Shown here: in pieces, positions 4,552-12,269 of the stretch
How the letters are laid out: the number at the start of each line of letters is the position of its first letter
How positions within the stretch are numbered: the stretch's first letter is position 1
Assembly (NCBI GenBank): GCA_035299505.1
Contig: DATGWL010000128.1
Location: forward strand, 1-12,812
Source: M3007 sp035299505
GTDB lineage: Bacteria > Bacteroidota > Bacteroidia > Chitinophagales > Saprospiraceae
Reading direction: 5' to 3'
DNA: 12,812 nucleotides
Notes under the pieces: model-generated
Told to the model about the DNA's origin: nothing
The model's input: the letters and a program-made list of their open reading frames with translations, nothing else
Database searches by the model: none
Position numbers and translations under genes: made by a program

Positions 4552-7077
4552 TCAGTGTGCAATCATCAATTTTCCACGGGAAACAACATGTCCCGATTGT
4601 TCAATTTTGTACAAATAGGCTCCGTTCAATAGCTCAGGTAATTGTACTTGTGCATTGCTCAACTCTTCAACAAAAAGCTTGCTGCCAGTAATGTCATACA
4701 AACTGAATGTACCTGAAATTTCCTTAAAGGTGCGTATATTTAAAACATTGCCAGTCAACAAAGGATTAGGGAAAACGGAAATGGCTTCATTGCTTATTTG
4801 ATCCTCGGTGCGGTTGGATGACATATGATCATTGTCCTGTTTTTCCAGCGACACATCGCAGGAAAAGGTATTCAAATAGGTTTCGGAATAGGCGCCTGAA
4901 AGGTGTCTGATCGCTGCATGTATATATAAAAGGGCAGCTTGTGCAGGAACTTCGTATCGGAAGGTTTCTGTGGCTCCATTAGCTAAAAAGTTGCTGTTTG
5001 AAGGTTGAAATCTTATGGAGTAAAAAGGAGAAAAGTTGGGATTGCGTATTATATAACTATTCCCGGAAGGAGAAATATAGCCGGAATTTGTCGTTGGCGC
5101 CAATGCTTGAATGCCATCAGAAACTTCAAAATAGGCATAACGTACAGGATCCGGGCAGTTATTTGTTACACGAATCCGATAAATCCAGTTGCCAACGGAA
5201 TTTTTGGATATCTGGGCCAGTTCAAACATTACGCAACCACTTGTTTTTTCATCACAACTGGTTTCGGGGTCAAGTGATGGTAAAATGTTGATGTCAAAAC
5301 AGCATGTTTGGGCGCTGCCACACGCATCCTCAATCCGATAGCAGACATTGGTTGTGCCAATTGGGAAAAAGTCTCCACTGGCCATACCATTAACAAGCGT
5401 GTTTGTTGTTTCCGGGCAAGGGCAGTCGGTAATGCTCCATGGTTCGTTATAGCTGACAGGAGCGCTGTTCATACCCGGTGGCGCTATGATGGTTTGATTA
5501 TCCGGACATTTTGCTGTAAGGCTTGAAAACACACCTTCTGTATTATATTTCAGTATGAAGGTTGCCAGGGTGTCACAATATTCTGTAGAAGCAAGGCGGA
5601 TATTTTCAAGTGTGTCTGCTTGAGTATAGGGCAGCCCGTTTATCCAAACGGTGTCGCCCGGACAAAAAGATACCGTACGGGTCAGATAAGGTTGAGGCGT
5701 AAAACAGGCGTCATACATTTTGAAATCTGCAGTGAAAAGAGGAATCAGATTAGTTGCGGAAGTGGATAAATAATCCGATTGTGTGTATGGTACATTGTTC
5801 ACTTCTATCGGGAAATCAATAGATGATACAAGTTCCCTGTTCTTTGAACAGCAGTCTTGTACGTCAAACAATGAATCTGTTTTTATCAATGCGGCATGCA
5901 GGTAAACACTGTCATCAGCTAAATAAGATCCGACTCCCATAAATCCTCCATCAGAGGTTTGAATAAGATGATTTACTTCTTGGTATAGAGTTGTAGTATC
6001 TAAAGACAATACCTTTTTTGAGTAAAGCGAACCTTGGGAATCTATTTTTAATACTTGTATATAGTCCATATCGCTAAAACTACCAGAAACACGTTCTTTC
6101 GCACAGCCAATAATATCACCATTGGTGGTCAAAGTCCATTTCAATGGCGTTAGCTCCCAAATAAATTTGGAAGGTATTATTTTACTCCATAACAACTGCC
6201 CCTGAGGAGTAACTTTAGCAATCCAAATCCATTTTCCCATATTTAGATTTGTTGTGCTATTCAACTCAACAACTGTTCCGGTTAAGAAAAAATTTCCGTC
6301 TTTGGCTTCTAACAGGTTCTGTGATCTTACTGCATATTCAGGATGACTAAATTCAATAGCGGTTGATACTTTTCCGTCATTTTGGTTTAGTGTAAAAAAG
6401 ACTGCGTTGTTTCCATTGATTCCAGTACCATATAGGAAGGAAGCATCGGAATGCCCGATGTTAAATTTTTTAATGGAGTTGCTGTCTGGGTTGTTATTAA
6501 ATGTATATAAGTAGTTCCATAGCAAATCACCATTGTGGCTTGTTTTCATTATTACGGAACCGAGTTTCCAGACTGATTTGCTTACGTCTATAGAATATAC
6601 ATACCCGTCATTTAAGCTAATAATTGGGGCATTTAGGTTGGGGACTTCTCTAAACTGATTGACACCATATCTCTTTTCCCAAATGGTGGCGCCCAGGGTG
6701 TCCACTCTAACTATCCACGCATCAACATTGGAAGTATTTGTTTCATCAGCATATCCAGCTAAAATATAACCATCATGTTCAGTGGCCTTAGTAATAATGG
6801 ATAAAATCTCACTCTTATTACCACCATAATTTTTAGACCATTGAATATCCCCTGCCTTGTTTATGGATAACAGATATCCATCGAAATTAGTGGTTACATT
6901 TGTTTTGGATGTCATTCCAGCAATTAAATAACCATTAGGTGTTTCTATTGCATACCTTGCATCTGTACTTTGATGTCCAAAAATTTTTTTGAAGGTTATA
7001 TTTTGACCAAAAATGGATGAAGGTATTAGAAGAGCGAGCAGGTAGTAAAAGGTTTTTTTGAAAAGAAAGTTGTTCAT
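4552..7077 (-). CDS. Secreted T9SS cargo protein with HYR domain
   Basis: This encodes 841 aa. Residues 1-24 are a signal peptide (KK, then YYLLALLIPSSIFG, cleavage before Gln25). Residues 30-400 contain repeated segments of the type DGYLLSINKAGDIQWSKNYGG, YILAGYADE..DAWIVRVDTLG and GGFMGVGSYLAD, which suggest a beta-propeller-like fold. Residues 520-600 are a HYR domain (KCPDNQTIIAPPG, ATG-type turn replaced by MASGDFFPIGTTNVCYRIEDACG). A beta domain follows at 610-740. Residues 765-841 are a T9SS type A sorting domain (VFPNPL at 768, GSKLF, LLNGAYLYKIEQSG, KLMIAH), which directs export and is normally removed or anchored at the surface. It is therefore expected at the cell surface or secreted; the ligand is unknown. 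A TAnnTTTG box lies about 60 bp upstream. The stop codon abuts a repeat module. Confidence 0.88.
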   Translation of the reverse strand: MNNFLFKKTFYYLLALLIPSSIFGQNITFKKIFGHQSTDARYAIETPNGYLIAGMTSKTNVTTNFDGYLLSINKAGDIQWSKNYGGNKSEILSIITKATEHDGYILAGYADETNTSNVDAWIVRVDTLGATIWEKRYGVNQFREVPNLNAPIISLNDGYVYSIDVSKSVWKLGSVIMKTSHNGDLLWNYLYTFNNNPDSNSIKKFNIGHSDASFLYGTGINGNNAVFFTLNQNDGKVSTAIEFSHPEYAVRSQNLLEAKDGNFFLTGTVVELNSTTNLNMGKWIWIAKVTPQGQLLWSKIIPSKFIWELTPLKWTLTTNGDIIGCAKERVSGSFSDMDYIQVLKIDSQGSLYSKKVLSLDTTTLYQEVNHLIQTSDGGFMGVGSYLADDSVYLHAALIKTDSLFDVQDCCSKNRELVSSIDFPIEVNNVPYTQSDYLSTSATNLIPLFTADFKMYDACFTPQPYLTRTVSFCPGDTVWINGLPYTQADTLENIRLASTEYCDTLATFILKYNTEGVFSSLTAKCPDNQTIIAPPGMNSAPVSYNEPWSITDCPCPETTNTLVNGMASGDFFPIGTTNVCYRIEDACGSAQTCCFDINILPSLDPETSCDEKTSGCVMFELAQISKNSVGNWIYRIRVTNNCPDPVRYAYFEVSDGIQALAPTTNSGYISPSGNSYIIRNPNFSPFYSIRFQPSNSNFLANGATETFRYEVPAQAALLYIHAAIRHLSGAYSETYLNTFSCDVSLEKQDNDHMSSNRTEDQISNEAISVFPNPLLTGNVLNIRTFKEISGTFSLYDITGSKLFVEELSNAQVQLPELLNGAYLYKIEQSGHVVSRGKLMIAH

Positions 7078-7135
7078 AAGTTAAAGCTAGTGATGGTAAT
7101 GGATGTGTAGTTAAAAATACTCGTTGGAGAGAGAA

Positions 7136-7143
7136 CAAAGTTA
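7136..7143 (-). promoter_or_regulatory. Candidate -7 box for the 841-aa T9SS cargo gene
   Basis: The minus strand reads TAACTTTG, an exact TAnnTTTG match, about 60 bp before the start codon at 7077. A GGTTAG-like sequence lies upstream near 7158-7163, at shorter spacing than the usual -33 element. Support is by motif and position only. Confidence 0.45.
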
Positions 7144-7236
7144 ACCGTTACAGTCACTAACCATTTTTTCCTGATGTTAAACTTCTAATTTTAATTCGTT
7201 TTTGTCGCGTAAATTGCATGTTTTGTACCCCAATTG

Positions 7237-7328
7237 CATCTCCCACCGCCCTAACCCAGCGCACCATCCGCGAACTTCCAGACTAATATACTCATCCATC
7301 TGGCCCGGGAGGCAATTAGTTACCTGGT
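7237..7328. repeat. CCCAGCGCAC / CATCCATCTGG module
   Basis: GCATCTCCCACCGCCC leads into AACCCAGCGCACCATCCGCG, then AGACTAATATACTCATCC, ATCTGGCCCGGGAGGC, then TTACCTGG. It is close to the copy at 4052-4130. It occupies the gap between the two minus-strand T9SS cargo genes, and the rest of that gap holds a promoter-like box and the hairpin at 7344. Confidence 0.8.
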
Positions 7329-7343
7329 TGTCTCAAAAGTAAA

Positions 7344-7413
7344 TTTTACCACAGAGCCGGGGAGTCACAGAGGGGTTAAAAACGCTCTGCGGCTCTCCGG
7401 CTCTGCGGTAAAA
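7344..7413 (-). terminator. Long imperfect hairpin (29-nt arms) downstream of the 545-aa gene
   Basis: The left arm 7344-7372 and right arm 7385-7413 are reverse complements with four mismatches in 29 positions, all of the transition type that still pair as G-U on one RNA strand. The loop is 12 nt. Both arms carry a CCACAGAG-type or CTCTGCGG-type core. It starts 27 bp after the stop of the minus-strand gene, and TTTT-rich sequence follows the stem in that sense, so it may act as a terminator. It may equally be a dispersed repeat of the CCACAGAG kind seen in many bacterial genomes. Confidence 0.5.
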
Positions 7414-7439
7414 ATAAAAAATCGACTGCCTAGGTATGT

Positions 7440-9077
7440 TTACCGCTGCACGATTACCTTTCGATAGGTTCGGCCACCCTGGCTTTGCAAGTTCAGCACA
7501 TACATTCCATTGGGTATATCGCCTAATTCCAACAATTGACGATGCGTCCCTGCCGGCATTACACCCAGCGATTCGGTTTTAACCATGTTTCCCTGCATAT
7601 CCCATATCTCAAAACGAACCGGCGCCTGCTCCTTCATATCAAAATCCAGGTATAAAGCATCCGACGCCGGATTGGGCGATACAACCAGTTGCGATACAAC
7701 ACCCTGGGGATCGTCTGTGCCGGTGGCATTGCCAAAATATACCGATGCAAACACGCTGGATTGTATATTTTCCTCACAGGGGGCGTAAAGGAACAGTTCG
7801 AGGTTTGGATAGGCGAGCGGACTGTTGATAGACAACTGTTTCACTTCCACCACCAGATCCTGAACACAGCTATTGGCCGGCACGATGAATGTTTGCCCCA
7901 GATCGTTGCCGTTAAGCGGCACGCCGGCAGCGGAAACCACCGCGCCGTTGAGGTTGGATTGGGCGTTGAGCTTCAGGTTGTAACTACGCGCTTCATTGCT
8001 TTGGTTGCAAAGATCAAGTTTAAAGGTTGCAGAAGAGCCCACCGGATTGCCCAGCAAGGTGATATGCTCGTCGGCGGCGCCGTCGTGTTTGAGTTTGGGT
8101 TGGTCGCGCTGGTACCCTGTTTGGTAGGGGCAGGAGCTTTTAGTGCCGGCAGCTGTGCGGAAAACAGGCGTACCGAACATTGGATCGCGGAATATATCCA
8201 CGTTGAAGAAATCGCCGCCGTCGTCGTCAGAAAGGGTGTAGCGGACAATCTTGGTTACTTCCTGCGACTGGTTTTCGATTTTGCCGTAGCGCTGTGAACC
8301 GCGGTATTCGTAACCGCCCGATACACCCGAACCGCCTACTTCCACCACCACATCGAGGCTGGCTGAATAATCAACATACTGCTCGTACTCAATTGAGGCC
8401 GTTTCCGTAACGGTAATACTGGATTCTTGCGAACTGGGTACGGTGCCATACGACACTGCGCCAATTTGTACGTTATTGGGGTTGTTGATGTTAGCATCGT
8501 TCAGCGCCAGTACCTTGCTCCACACATCTACCTGGTTTTGGGCGTCGTTGCGGGCACGTACAGAAAGCGTCGGGTTATCAACCAAAGATTGTTGCTGGGT
8601 AATCTGATCCTGAATCTCTGATTTGGTGTAATAAAACTGTCGCGGCTGGCCAATGGGCATGTACACCAGGCCCACTGGATAGAGGTATGCCTGACAAGTG
8701 GAGTCAATGCGCACCTCACTGGTTACGCCGTAGGCAAGATCGGTACCGTAGCCCACAAAAACATCTTCGCCGCCGGGCGGAGTTTGAAACCCTTCAGTAA
8801 CGGTAAGGCAAGTCTGGTTGCCCTGCGTATTGATGCTCATTTCGCCGCCGCCTGCACTGGCGCCAACGGTGACAGAAAACTCAAAGTTCACCGTGGCGAT
8901 GAAGCCAACGGAACCGGCAACGCCAACTTTTGTTCCGTTGTTGGCGTCCTCGCCAACAACCACGGCGGAGCGAAATGCCAGAAGAAAAACACTTAGCCTG
9001 ACGGCTATAGCAAAAGCACCTGCAGGGCGCTTGGGCATGGGATAACAGATGGGTAATGCCAGGCGAAATAAATCCAT
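7440..9077 (-). CDS. T9SS cargo protein fragment with repeat-derived N-terminus
   Basis: This encodes 545 aa. Residues 1-49 are translated from the REP-like block (8932-9069); AFRSAVVVGEDANNGT is the 51-bp unit read in reverse. Met1 and Met14 are both in repeat DNA. The real homologous part starts at about Lys50-Val51, in the middle of a beta-rich domain (FEFSVTVGASAGGGEMSI, CLTVTEGFQTPPGGEDVFVG). The centre contains DGGDFFNVDIFRDPMFGTPVFRT and SCPYQTGYQRDQPKL, a pattern I associate with the C-terminal regions of very large secreted Bacteroidota proteins. Residues 460-545 are a T9SS type A sorting domain (VSPNPASDAL, NGMYVLNLQ, RKVIVQR). I infer a 5'-truncated gene whose former N-terminus, including its signal peptide, was replaced by the repeat. 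The segment 14-40 (KR, then a hydrophobic run) could mimic a signal peptide. It is more GC-rich than its neighbours. Confidence 0.75.
   Translation of the reverse strand: MDLFRLALPICYPMPKRPAGAFAIAVRLSVFLLAFRSAVVVGEDANNGTKVGVAGSVGFIATVNFEFSVTVGASAGGGEMSINTQGNQTCLTVTEGFQTPPGGEDVFVGYGTDLAYGVTSEVRIDSTCQAYLYPVGLVYMPIGQPRQFYYTKSEIQDQITQQQSLVDNPTLSVRARNDAQNQVDVWSKVLALNDANINNPNNVQIGAVSYGTVPSSQESSITVTETASIEYEQYVDYSASLDVVVEVGGSGVSGGYEYRGSQRYGKIENQSQEVTKIVRYTLSDDDGGDFFNVDIFRDPMFGTPVFRTAAGTKSSCPYQTGYQRDQPKLKHDGAADEHITLLGNPVGSSATFKLDLCNQSNEARSYNLKLNAQSNLNGAVVSAAGVPLNGNDLGQTFIVPANSCVQDLVVEVKQLSINSPLAYPNLELFLYAPCEENIQSSVFASVYFGNATGTDDPQGVVSQLVVSPNPASDALYLDFDMKEQAPVRFEIWDMQGNMVKTESLGVMPAGTHRQLLELGDIPNGMYVLNLQSQGGRTYRKVIVQR
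8932..9069. repeat. REP-like unit plus flanking modules, inside a gene 5' end
   Basis: The 51-bp unit (8932-8982) is identical to the units at 2660, 11128 and 11384. Its stem is 8937-8946 with 8951-8960 and loop TCCT. It is followed by AGAAAAACACTTAGCC, a CTGACGG hairpin, AAAAGCACCTGCAGGG, TGGGCATGGGATAACAG and ATGGGTAATGCCAGGCGA. This order also occurs downstream of the unit at 2660, except for the last block, which matches 11534-11550. Confidence 0.85.
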
Positions 9078-9296
9078 GCGGGAAGCATTGGGGCGTTGCC
9101 TTTTGGTATTAATTTTACAGGGAGAAATATTTGCCTCCTGCTGTTTTTTCTAAGCCAGTTGTGTGAAACCGGCCCAAGCTGAATAGATTCACGCAATGAG
9201 TGTTATGCTGAAGTGTAGCGACAAAGCGGATGGCGGTTATGGTGGTGGGTGTTGCGTAAAGCCAACTTTCCCGGAAATAAAAAAGCAAAAAATAAA
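9070..9296. other. Gap before the GNAT gene, no gene seen
   Basis: Between the repeat block and the acetyltransferase there are about 230 bp with no supported gene. A weak long-range stem is possible (ACGCAA 9191-9196 with TTGCGT 9252-9257). The final part is A-rich (9278-9296), as expected for a leader before the ATG at 9297. I see no clear promoter. Confidence 0.5.
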
Positions 9297-9758
9297 ATGT
9301 TAGAAACAAGAAAGGTGGTCGTAAGTGACCTCTAAGGATTGAAAAATGTGCTAAATACGATTGAGTTGTTTCCATCAGAAATGCTGGACGAACTAATATC
9401 AGACTATCTCAATAATCCTGAAACAGAAGAGATTGGGTTTACTGCAATTCAAGATAACGAAGTCTGTGGAATAGCCTATTGTGCGCCCGAAAAATTGATC
9501 GATAGAACTTTTAACCTTTTAGCCATTGGGGTGCAAAACGACCTTCAGGGCGGAGGAATTGGAAAAGCAATGATGAAGTTTATCGAAAATCATTTGAGAG
9601 AAAACGGTAGTCGGATATTGATAGTGGATACTTCCAGCACACCCGAATATGACCGGACAAGAGAATTTTATCAAAAAATAGGTTATACAAAAGAGGCAAC
9701 AATAAGAGACTTTTGGAAAGAAGGGGATGACAAAGTAACCTTTTGGAAAAAACGCTAA
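9297..9758 (+). pseudogene. GNAT acetyltransferase with in-frame TAA at codon 13
   Basis: Reading from ATG 9297 gives METRKVVVSDL-type sequence (M-L-E-T-R-K-V-V-V-S-D-L), then TAA at 9333-9335. The same frame continues uninterrupted as GLKNVLNTIELFPSEMLDE to the stop at 9758. The residues before the stop look like the usual first strand and loop of a GNAT protein, so the stop most likely replaced a sense codon such as AAA (Lys). This longer frame would encode 153 codons. The next feature gives the part still open. Whether the gene is dead, re-initiates at TTG 9339, or carries a sequencing error cannot be decided here. Confidence 0.6.
9339..9758 (+). CDS. GNAT-family N-acetyltransferase, open part
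   Basis: This encodes 139 aa from a TTG start. The GNAT acetyl-CoA site is clear: LLAIGVQNDLQGGGIGKAMMKFIE (60-83), with the Q-x-x-G-x-G/A pattern in Q70-GGGIGKA. It is followed by RILIVDTSS (92-100) and the C-terminal REFYQKIGYTKEATIRDFW (108-126). These soluble enzymes move an acetyl group from acetyl-CoA to an amine; the substrate here is unknown. The N-terminal strand and helix of the family are mostly missing because of the stop codon described for the 9297-9758 entry, so folding and activity are uncertain. A hairpin (CTGCCCTGCC 9763-9772 with GGCAGGACAG 9790-9799, one mismatch) follows the stop but lacks a T run. Confidence 0.8.
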   Translation: MKNVLNTIELFPSEMLDELISDYLNNPETEEIGFTAIQDNEVCGIAYCAPEKLIDRTFNLLAIGVQNDLQGGGIGKAMMKFIENHLRENGSRILIVDTSSTPEYDRTREFYQKIGYTKEATIRDFWKEGDDKVTFWKKR

Positions 9759-9818
9759 ATCCCTGCCCTGCCTCTCCAACCACCCAGCAGGCAGGACAGT
9801 TGGCCTGACTTTCTACAA

Positions 9819-9826
9819 CAACTTTG
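9819..9826 (+). promoter_or_regulatory. Weak -7-like box before the 394-aa gene
   Basis: CAACTTTG differs from TAnnTTTG at one position and lies 25 bp before the start codon at 9851. TTG occurs at 9800-9802, with spacing a little shorter than usual. This is the best candidate in the gap, but weak. Confidence 0.25.
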
Positions 9827-9850
9827 AATATTCACAAAAACTCATAAGCA

Positions 9851-11035
9851 ATGAAAAAAATGATTCTTGGTCTGATAGTGACACTTTTTTGGGTAGTCAC
9901 TAATTCCAGCGCTCAGGGAGAGTACATTATAGAAGTAGACCCTGCCACAGGTACTTTTATTAAACCAAATACGCCTATTAACGGTGTGACTTGGGTGCAG
10001 GGTTATGTAAGCACTTACGATGAAATACATGGTTTTTATATTTTTCCAGCAACCACCATCAATGGGCTAATAACAGTAGACTCAAATGATTCTATCATTT
10101 TTAATCCTCCTTTTGGTTCAATATTGGAATGTCAATATGACAACTCTTCAGGAATTCTTTATGGTTTGAAAAATTCCGGGTCTGGCCAATTTGTTTTTGG
10201 CTCAATCAACCCCTCTACAGCGAATCATTCACCAATAGGCGCCGGTCCCATTTCAGGAATGAGCGGACTATACCAAGGAATGAGCACTTTTGATAAAAAC
10301 GCGCATCGATATATTATCTATGTGAGTGAAAATAGGTTGTTTTCAATTAATGCAATAACCGGAAACGTGCTTTCAAATCCAACAGTAATGTTAAACCCGG
10401 GAGAGATCCTGCTTCACATTAGCTATGATGATGATAACAATCAATTATATGGGTTAATTCAAAACAGTAGCCAAACATTTCTTGTCCAGATCAACACAAC
10501 TTCGGGAGCGGTAACCAAAATCGGAAATGGTATAGCCTTTGGACCTGGCGGGGGCACTTCTACCATTGATCAAATGAACCGCTATTACATTTTTCATTAT
10601 TCTTTGGATTTGAGTTATTTTATTGCAGTGATAGACATCACCACTGGAAACCTCCTTTATAACAATCAGGTGCTTTTTGCTCCAGGCGGTAATATCAATT
10701 CTATTCAATACGACAATGTAAAGAAAAAGTTATACGCACAGCATTGGGAAGCGCCACGATTATTGGGGATAAATACTTTTTCAACATTAAACGCTTTGGC
10801 TTTTTATCCTAATCCTTTTTCAGAACAGACAACTTTGAAGACAGACTATTCCCTGCATAACGCAACACTCACGGTAAACAACAGTTTCGGTCAGACAGTA
10901 ATGCAGGTAAAAAACATTTCAGGGCAGACAGTTACCCTTCAACGAGGCGATTTGCCAAGTGGGTTGTATTTTCTTCACCTTACTGAAAGCAACCAAGTAA
11001 TTGCGGAAGGCAAATTTGTAATTGTTGACCATTAA
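9851..11035 (+). CDS. Secreted T9SS cargo protein with propeller-like repeats
   Basis: This encodes 394 aa. Residues 1-22 are a signal peptide (KKM, then ILGLIVTLFWVVTNSSAQ). Residues 24-310 contain about five repeats of roughly 50 aa with the pattern of a strand, D..T/S-G and LYG or YI: IIEVDPATGTF, LECQYDNSSGILYGL, LFSINAITGNVLS, ISYDDDNNQLYGL, LVQINTTSGAVTK, IAVIDITTGNLLY and IQYDNVKKKLYAQ. A beta-propeller is the likely fold. Residues 315-394 form a T9SS type A sorting domain (FYPNPF at 318, NNSFGQTVMQV, LPSGLYFLHL, GKFVIVDH). The product is expected at the surface or outside the cell; the ligand is unknown. It is AT-rich compared with the genes at 54-1885 and ends 15 bp before a strong terminator. 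Confidence 0.88.
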   Translation: MKKMILGLIVTLFWVVTNSSAQGEYIIEVDPATGTFIKPNTPINGVTWVQGYVSTYDEIHGFYIFPATTINGLITVDSNDSIIFNPPFGSILECQYDNSSGILYGLKNSGSGQFVFGSINPSTANHSPIGAGPISGMSGLYQGMSTFDKNAHRYIIYVSENRLFSINAITGNVLSNPTVMLNPGEILLHISYDDDNNQLYGLIQNSSQTFLVQINTTSGAVTKIGNGIAFGPGGGTSTIDQMNRYYIFHYSLDLSYFIAVIDITTGNLLYNNQVLFAPGGNINSIQYDNVKKKLYAQHWEAPRLLGINTFSTLNALAFYPNPFSEQTTLKTDYSLHNATLTVNNSFGQTVMQVKNISGQTVTLQRGDLPSGLYFLHLTESNQVIAEGKFVIVDH

Positions 11036-11049
11036 CTGTTTCCTGCCGC

Positions 11050-11088
11050 GCCTGGGTCTTCCCGACTTTATCGGGACAGGCCTTTTTT
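11050..11088 (+). terminator. Rho-independent terminator after the 394-aa T9SS gene
   Basis: The inner stem is TCCCGA (11060-11065) with TCGGGA (11071-11076) around CTTTA. The outer stem is GCCTG (11050-11054) with CAGGC (11077-11081), leaving GGTCT bulged, and it is followed by six T (11083-11088). It starts 15 bp after the stop. The T run merges directly into the CCAGCGCAC repeat module. Confidence 0.7.
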
Positions 11089-11230
11089 GATCCAGCGCAC
11101 GGCGCCGCGGTAGCAAGCCAATCATTTGTTCCGTTGTTGGCGTCCTCGCCAACAACCACGGCGGAGCGAAATGCCAGACTAATGTACTCATCCATCTGGC
11201 CCGGGAGATTTGGGCATCGTGCGGTACCTT
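11083..11230. repeat. Three-module repeat: CCAGCGCAC block, REP-like unit, CATCCATCTGG block
   Basis: The first block is 11092-11126 (CCAGCGCACGGCGCCGCGG, then TAGCAAGCCAATCATT). The 51-bp REP-like unit is 11128-11178 (stem 11133-11142 with 11147-11156). The third block is 11178-11230 (ACTAATGTACTCATCC, ATCTGGCCCGGGAG, TTTGGGCATCGTGCGGTACC). The first block recurs exactly at 12270-12304. Confidence 0.85.
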
Positions 11231-11253
11231 GCTACCTGGTAGAAACACCATAT

Positions 11254-11567
11254 CCGTCAGGCTACACCTTGATTTGGCCGTCATTTCACCAAAAATCTCG
11301 CTCCGCCGTAGCTATTGGCGAGGACGCCAACAGCGGAAAAGAGCACTAACTTTGGGCTAAACATACTTGATAATCAATGCATTGTTCCGTTGTTGGCGTC
11401 CTCGCCAACAACCACGGCGGAGCGAAATGCCAGACTAATGTACTCATCCATCTGGCCTGGGAGGCTTGGGCTTCGTGCGGTACTTTTATGCCCAGTAAAA
11501 GCACCTGCATGGTACTACAGTATTGGATGGTGATGGGTAATGCCAGGCGAGTTGTAAATTGCTGGCA
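11254..11567. repeat. Composite REP/BIME-like element, copy 2
   Basis: The core 11272-11434 is the same length (163 bp) as 2548-2710 and differs by seven transitions, with no indels. GTAG is at 11308-11311 with stem 11312-11320 against 11325-11333 (one A-C mismatch). The 51-bp unit is 11384-11434 with stem 11389-11398 and 11403-11412. A perfect CAATGCATTG palindrome (11375-11384) joins them. Downstream follow the CATCCATCTGG block (11434-11482) and the GATGGGTAATGCC block (11525-11562), ending in a small TGCCAG/CTGGCA hairpin (11541-11567). There is no gene between 11036 and 11603. Confidence 0.85.
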
Positions 11568-11603
11568 CTTTGCATAGTCTATCGTTAACTGAAAAAATAA
11601 AAA

Positions 11604-12212
11604 ATGACATTAATAAAAGAATTAGCAACAACCGGTTTCTTCAAATATGTTGAAGACGATGCGCAACTACAGTTTTTGTTTCAAACCTTGCAGCAGAATT
11701 TGGAGGACGAAAGCATGCTCTACTTTCCTAAGAAATCATACTACTACGATGTTGCTCTTAAGCAAAGATGGACAGGAACTGGTAATTCTCTTGAATACAG
11801 AACTTGTGAAGTTGACGCAGAAGGCATGCTTCGAGGTGGTTTGTTAGCCGGGTTAACCGCAATTAAAGAGTTATTTGAAAAACGCAACCTGAAATTTGAA
11901 TTCAAAAATGAAAGTTTAGGTTGGAAAGAGGACCGTAGTTCGTATATCAAGCACGAAATAGAAATAAATAACAAAAAATATACTATCGCCGACGGTGATT
12001 TTGATAGAGCAGGGGGTTCACTTCATTACTTACGCCAGGTTGAAAAAGTAATAAATGAAGAATTACTACTTCAAGGCTCAAATGAACGTGCTTACAAGGT
12101 CGTATCTGATTATGGAGAAAGGATTTGGTATGTGATAATGGAGCCGATTCATTTTGATATTTTTGAAAGAAATAAGGATGAGTTTAGTGCAAGCCAACTG
12201 ATCAAAGAATAA
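11604..12212 (+). CDS. Protein of unknown function (202 aa)
   Basis: I do not recognise a family. The product is 202 aa, soluble, with no signal peptide or membrane segment. It is predicted to be mixed alpha/beta: an N-terminal helical part (LIKELATTGFFKYV, LQFLFQTLQQNLED), a strand pair around YYYDVALKQRWTG, a Gly-rich helix start MLRGGLLAGLTAIKELFEKR (about 74-93), then strands (LKFEFKNES, YIKHEIEINNKKYTIADGD) and a C-terminal helix and strand (YLRQVEKVINEELLL, WYVIMEPIHFDIFE). A cytoplasmic protein of this size and composition, next to repeats and near an immunity-like gene, could be an immunity or effector-associated protein, but nothing shows it directly. ATG 11604 follows an AAAAAATAAAAA leader. 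A 35-bp direct repeat brackets it (11092-11126 and 12270-12304). Confidence 0.7.
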   Translation: MTLIKELATTGFFKYVEDDAQLQFLFQTLQQNLEDESMLYFPKKSYYYDVALKQRWTGTGNSLEYRTCEVDAEGMLRGGLLAGLTAIKELFEKRNLKFEFKNESLGWKEDRSSYIKHEIEINNKKYTIADGDFDRAGGSLHYLRQVEKVINEELLLQGSNERAYKVVSDYGERIWYVIMEPIHFDIFERNKDEFSASQLIKE

Positions 12213-12269
12213 CATGAAGTGGATAACACTGCATGGATTTTTTTCCCAACATGCTCTAAATCCGAAAGC

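Noticed and set aside
7689..8297. 202-aa plus-strand frame opposite the 545-aa T9SS gene
   Set aside because: It is antisense to a gene with a clear T9SS domain in the other frame; its Val/Arg-rich composition is typical of a shadow frame in GC-rich coding DNA.
9763..9799. Rho-independent terminator after the GNAT gene
   Set aside because: A 10-bp stem with one mismatch exists, but the loop is long (17 nt) and no T run follows, so it is mentioned only in the gene entry.
11134..11533. Several 70-120 aa frames on both strands in the gap before the 202-aa gene
   Set aside because: They translate repeat modules (LLASSPTTTAERNARLMYSS and, in reverse, FRSAVVVGEDANNGT) with no independent protein-like features.
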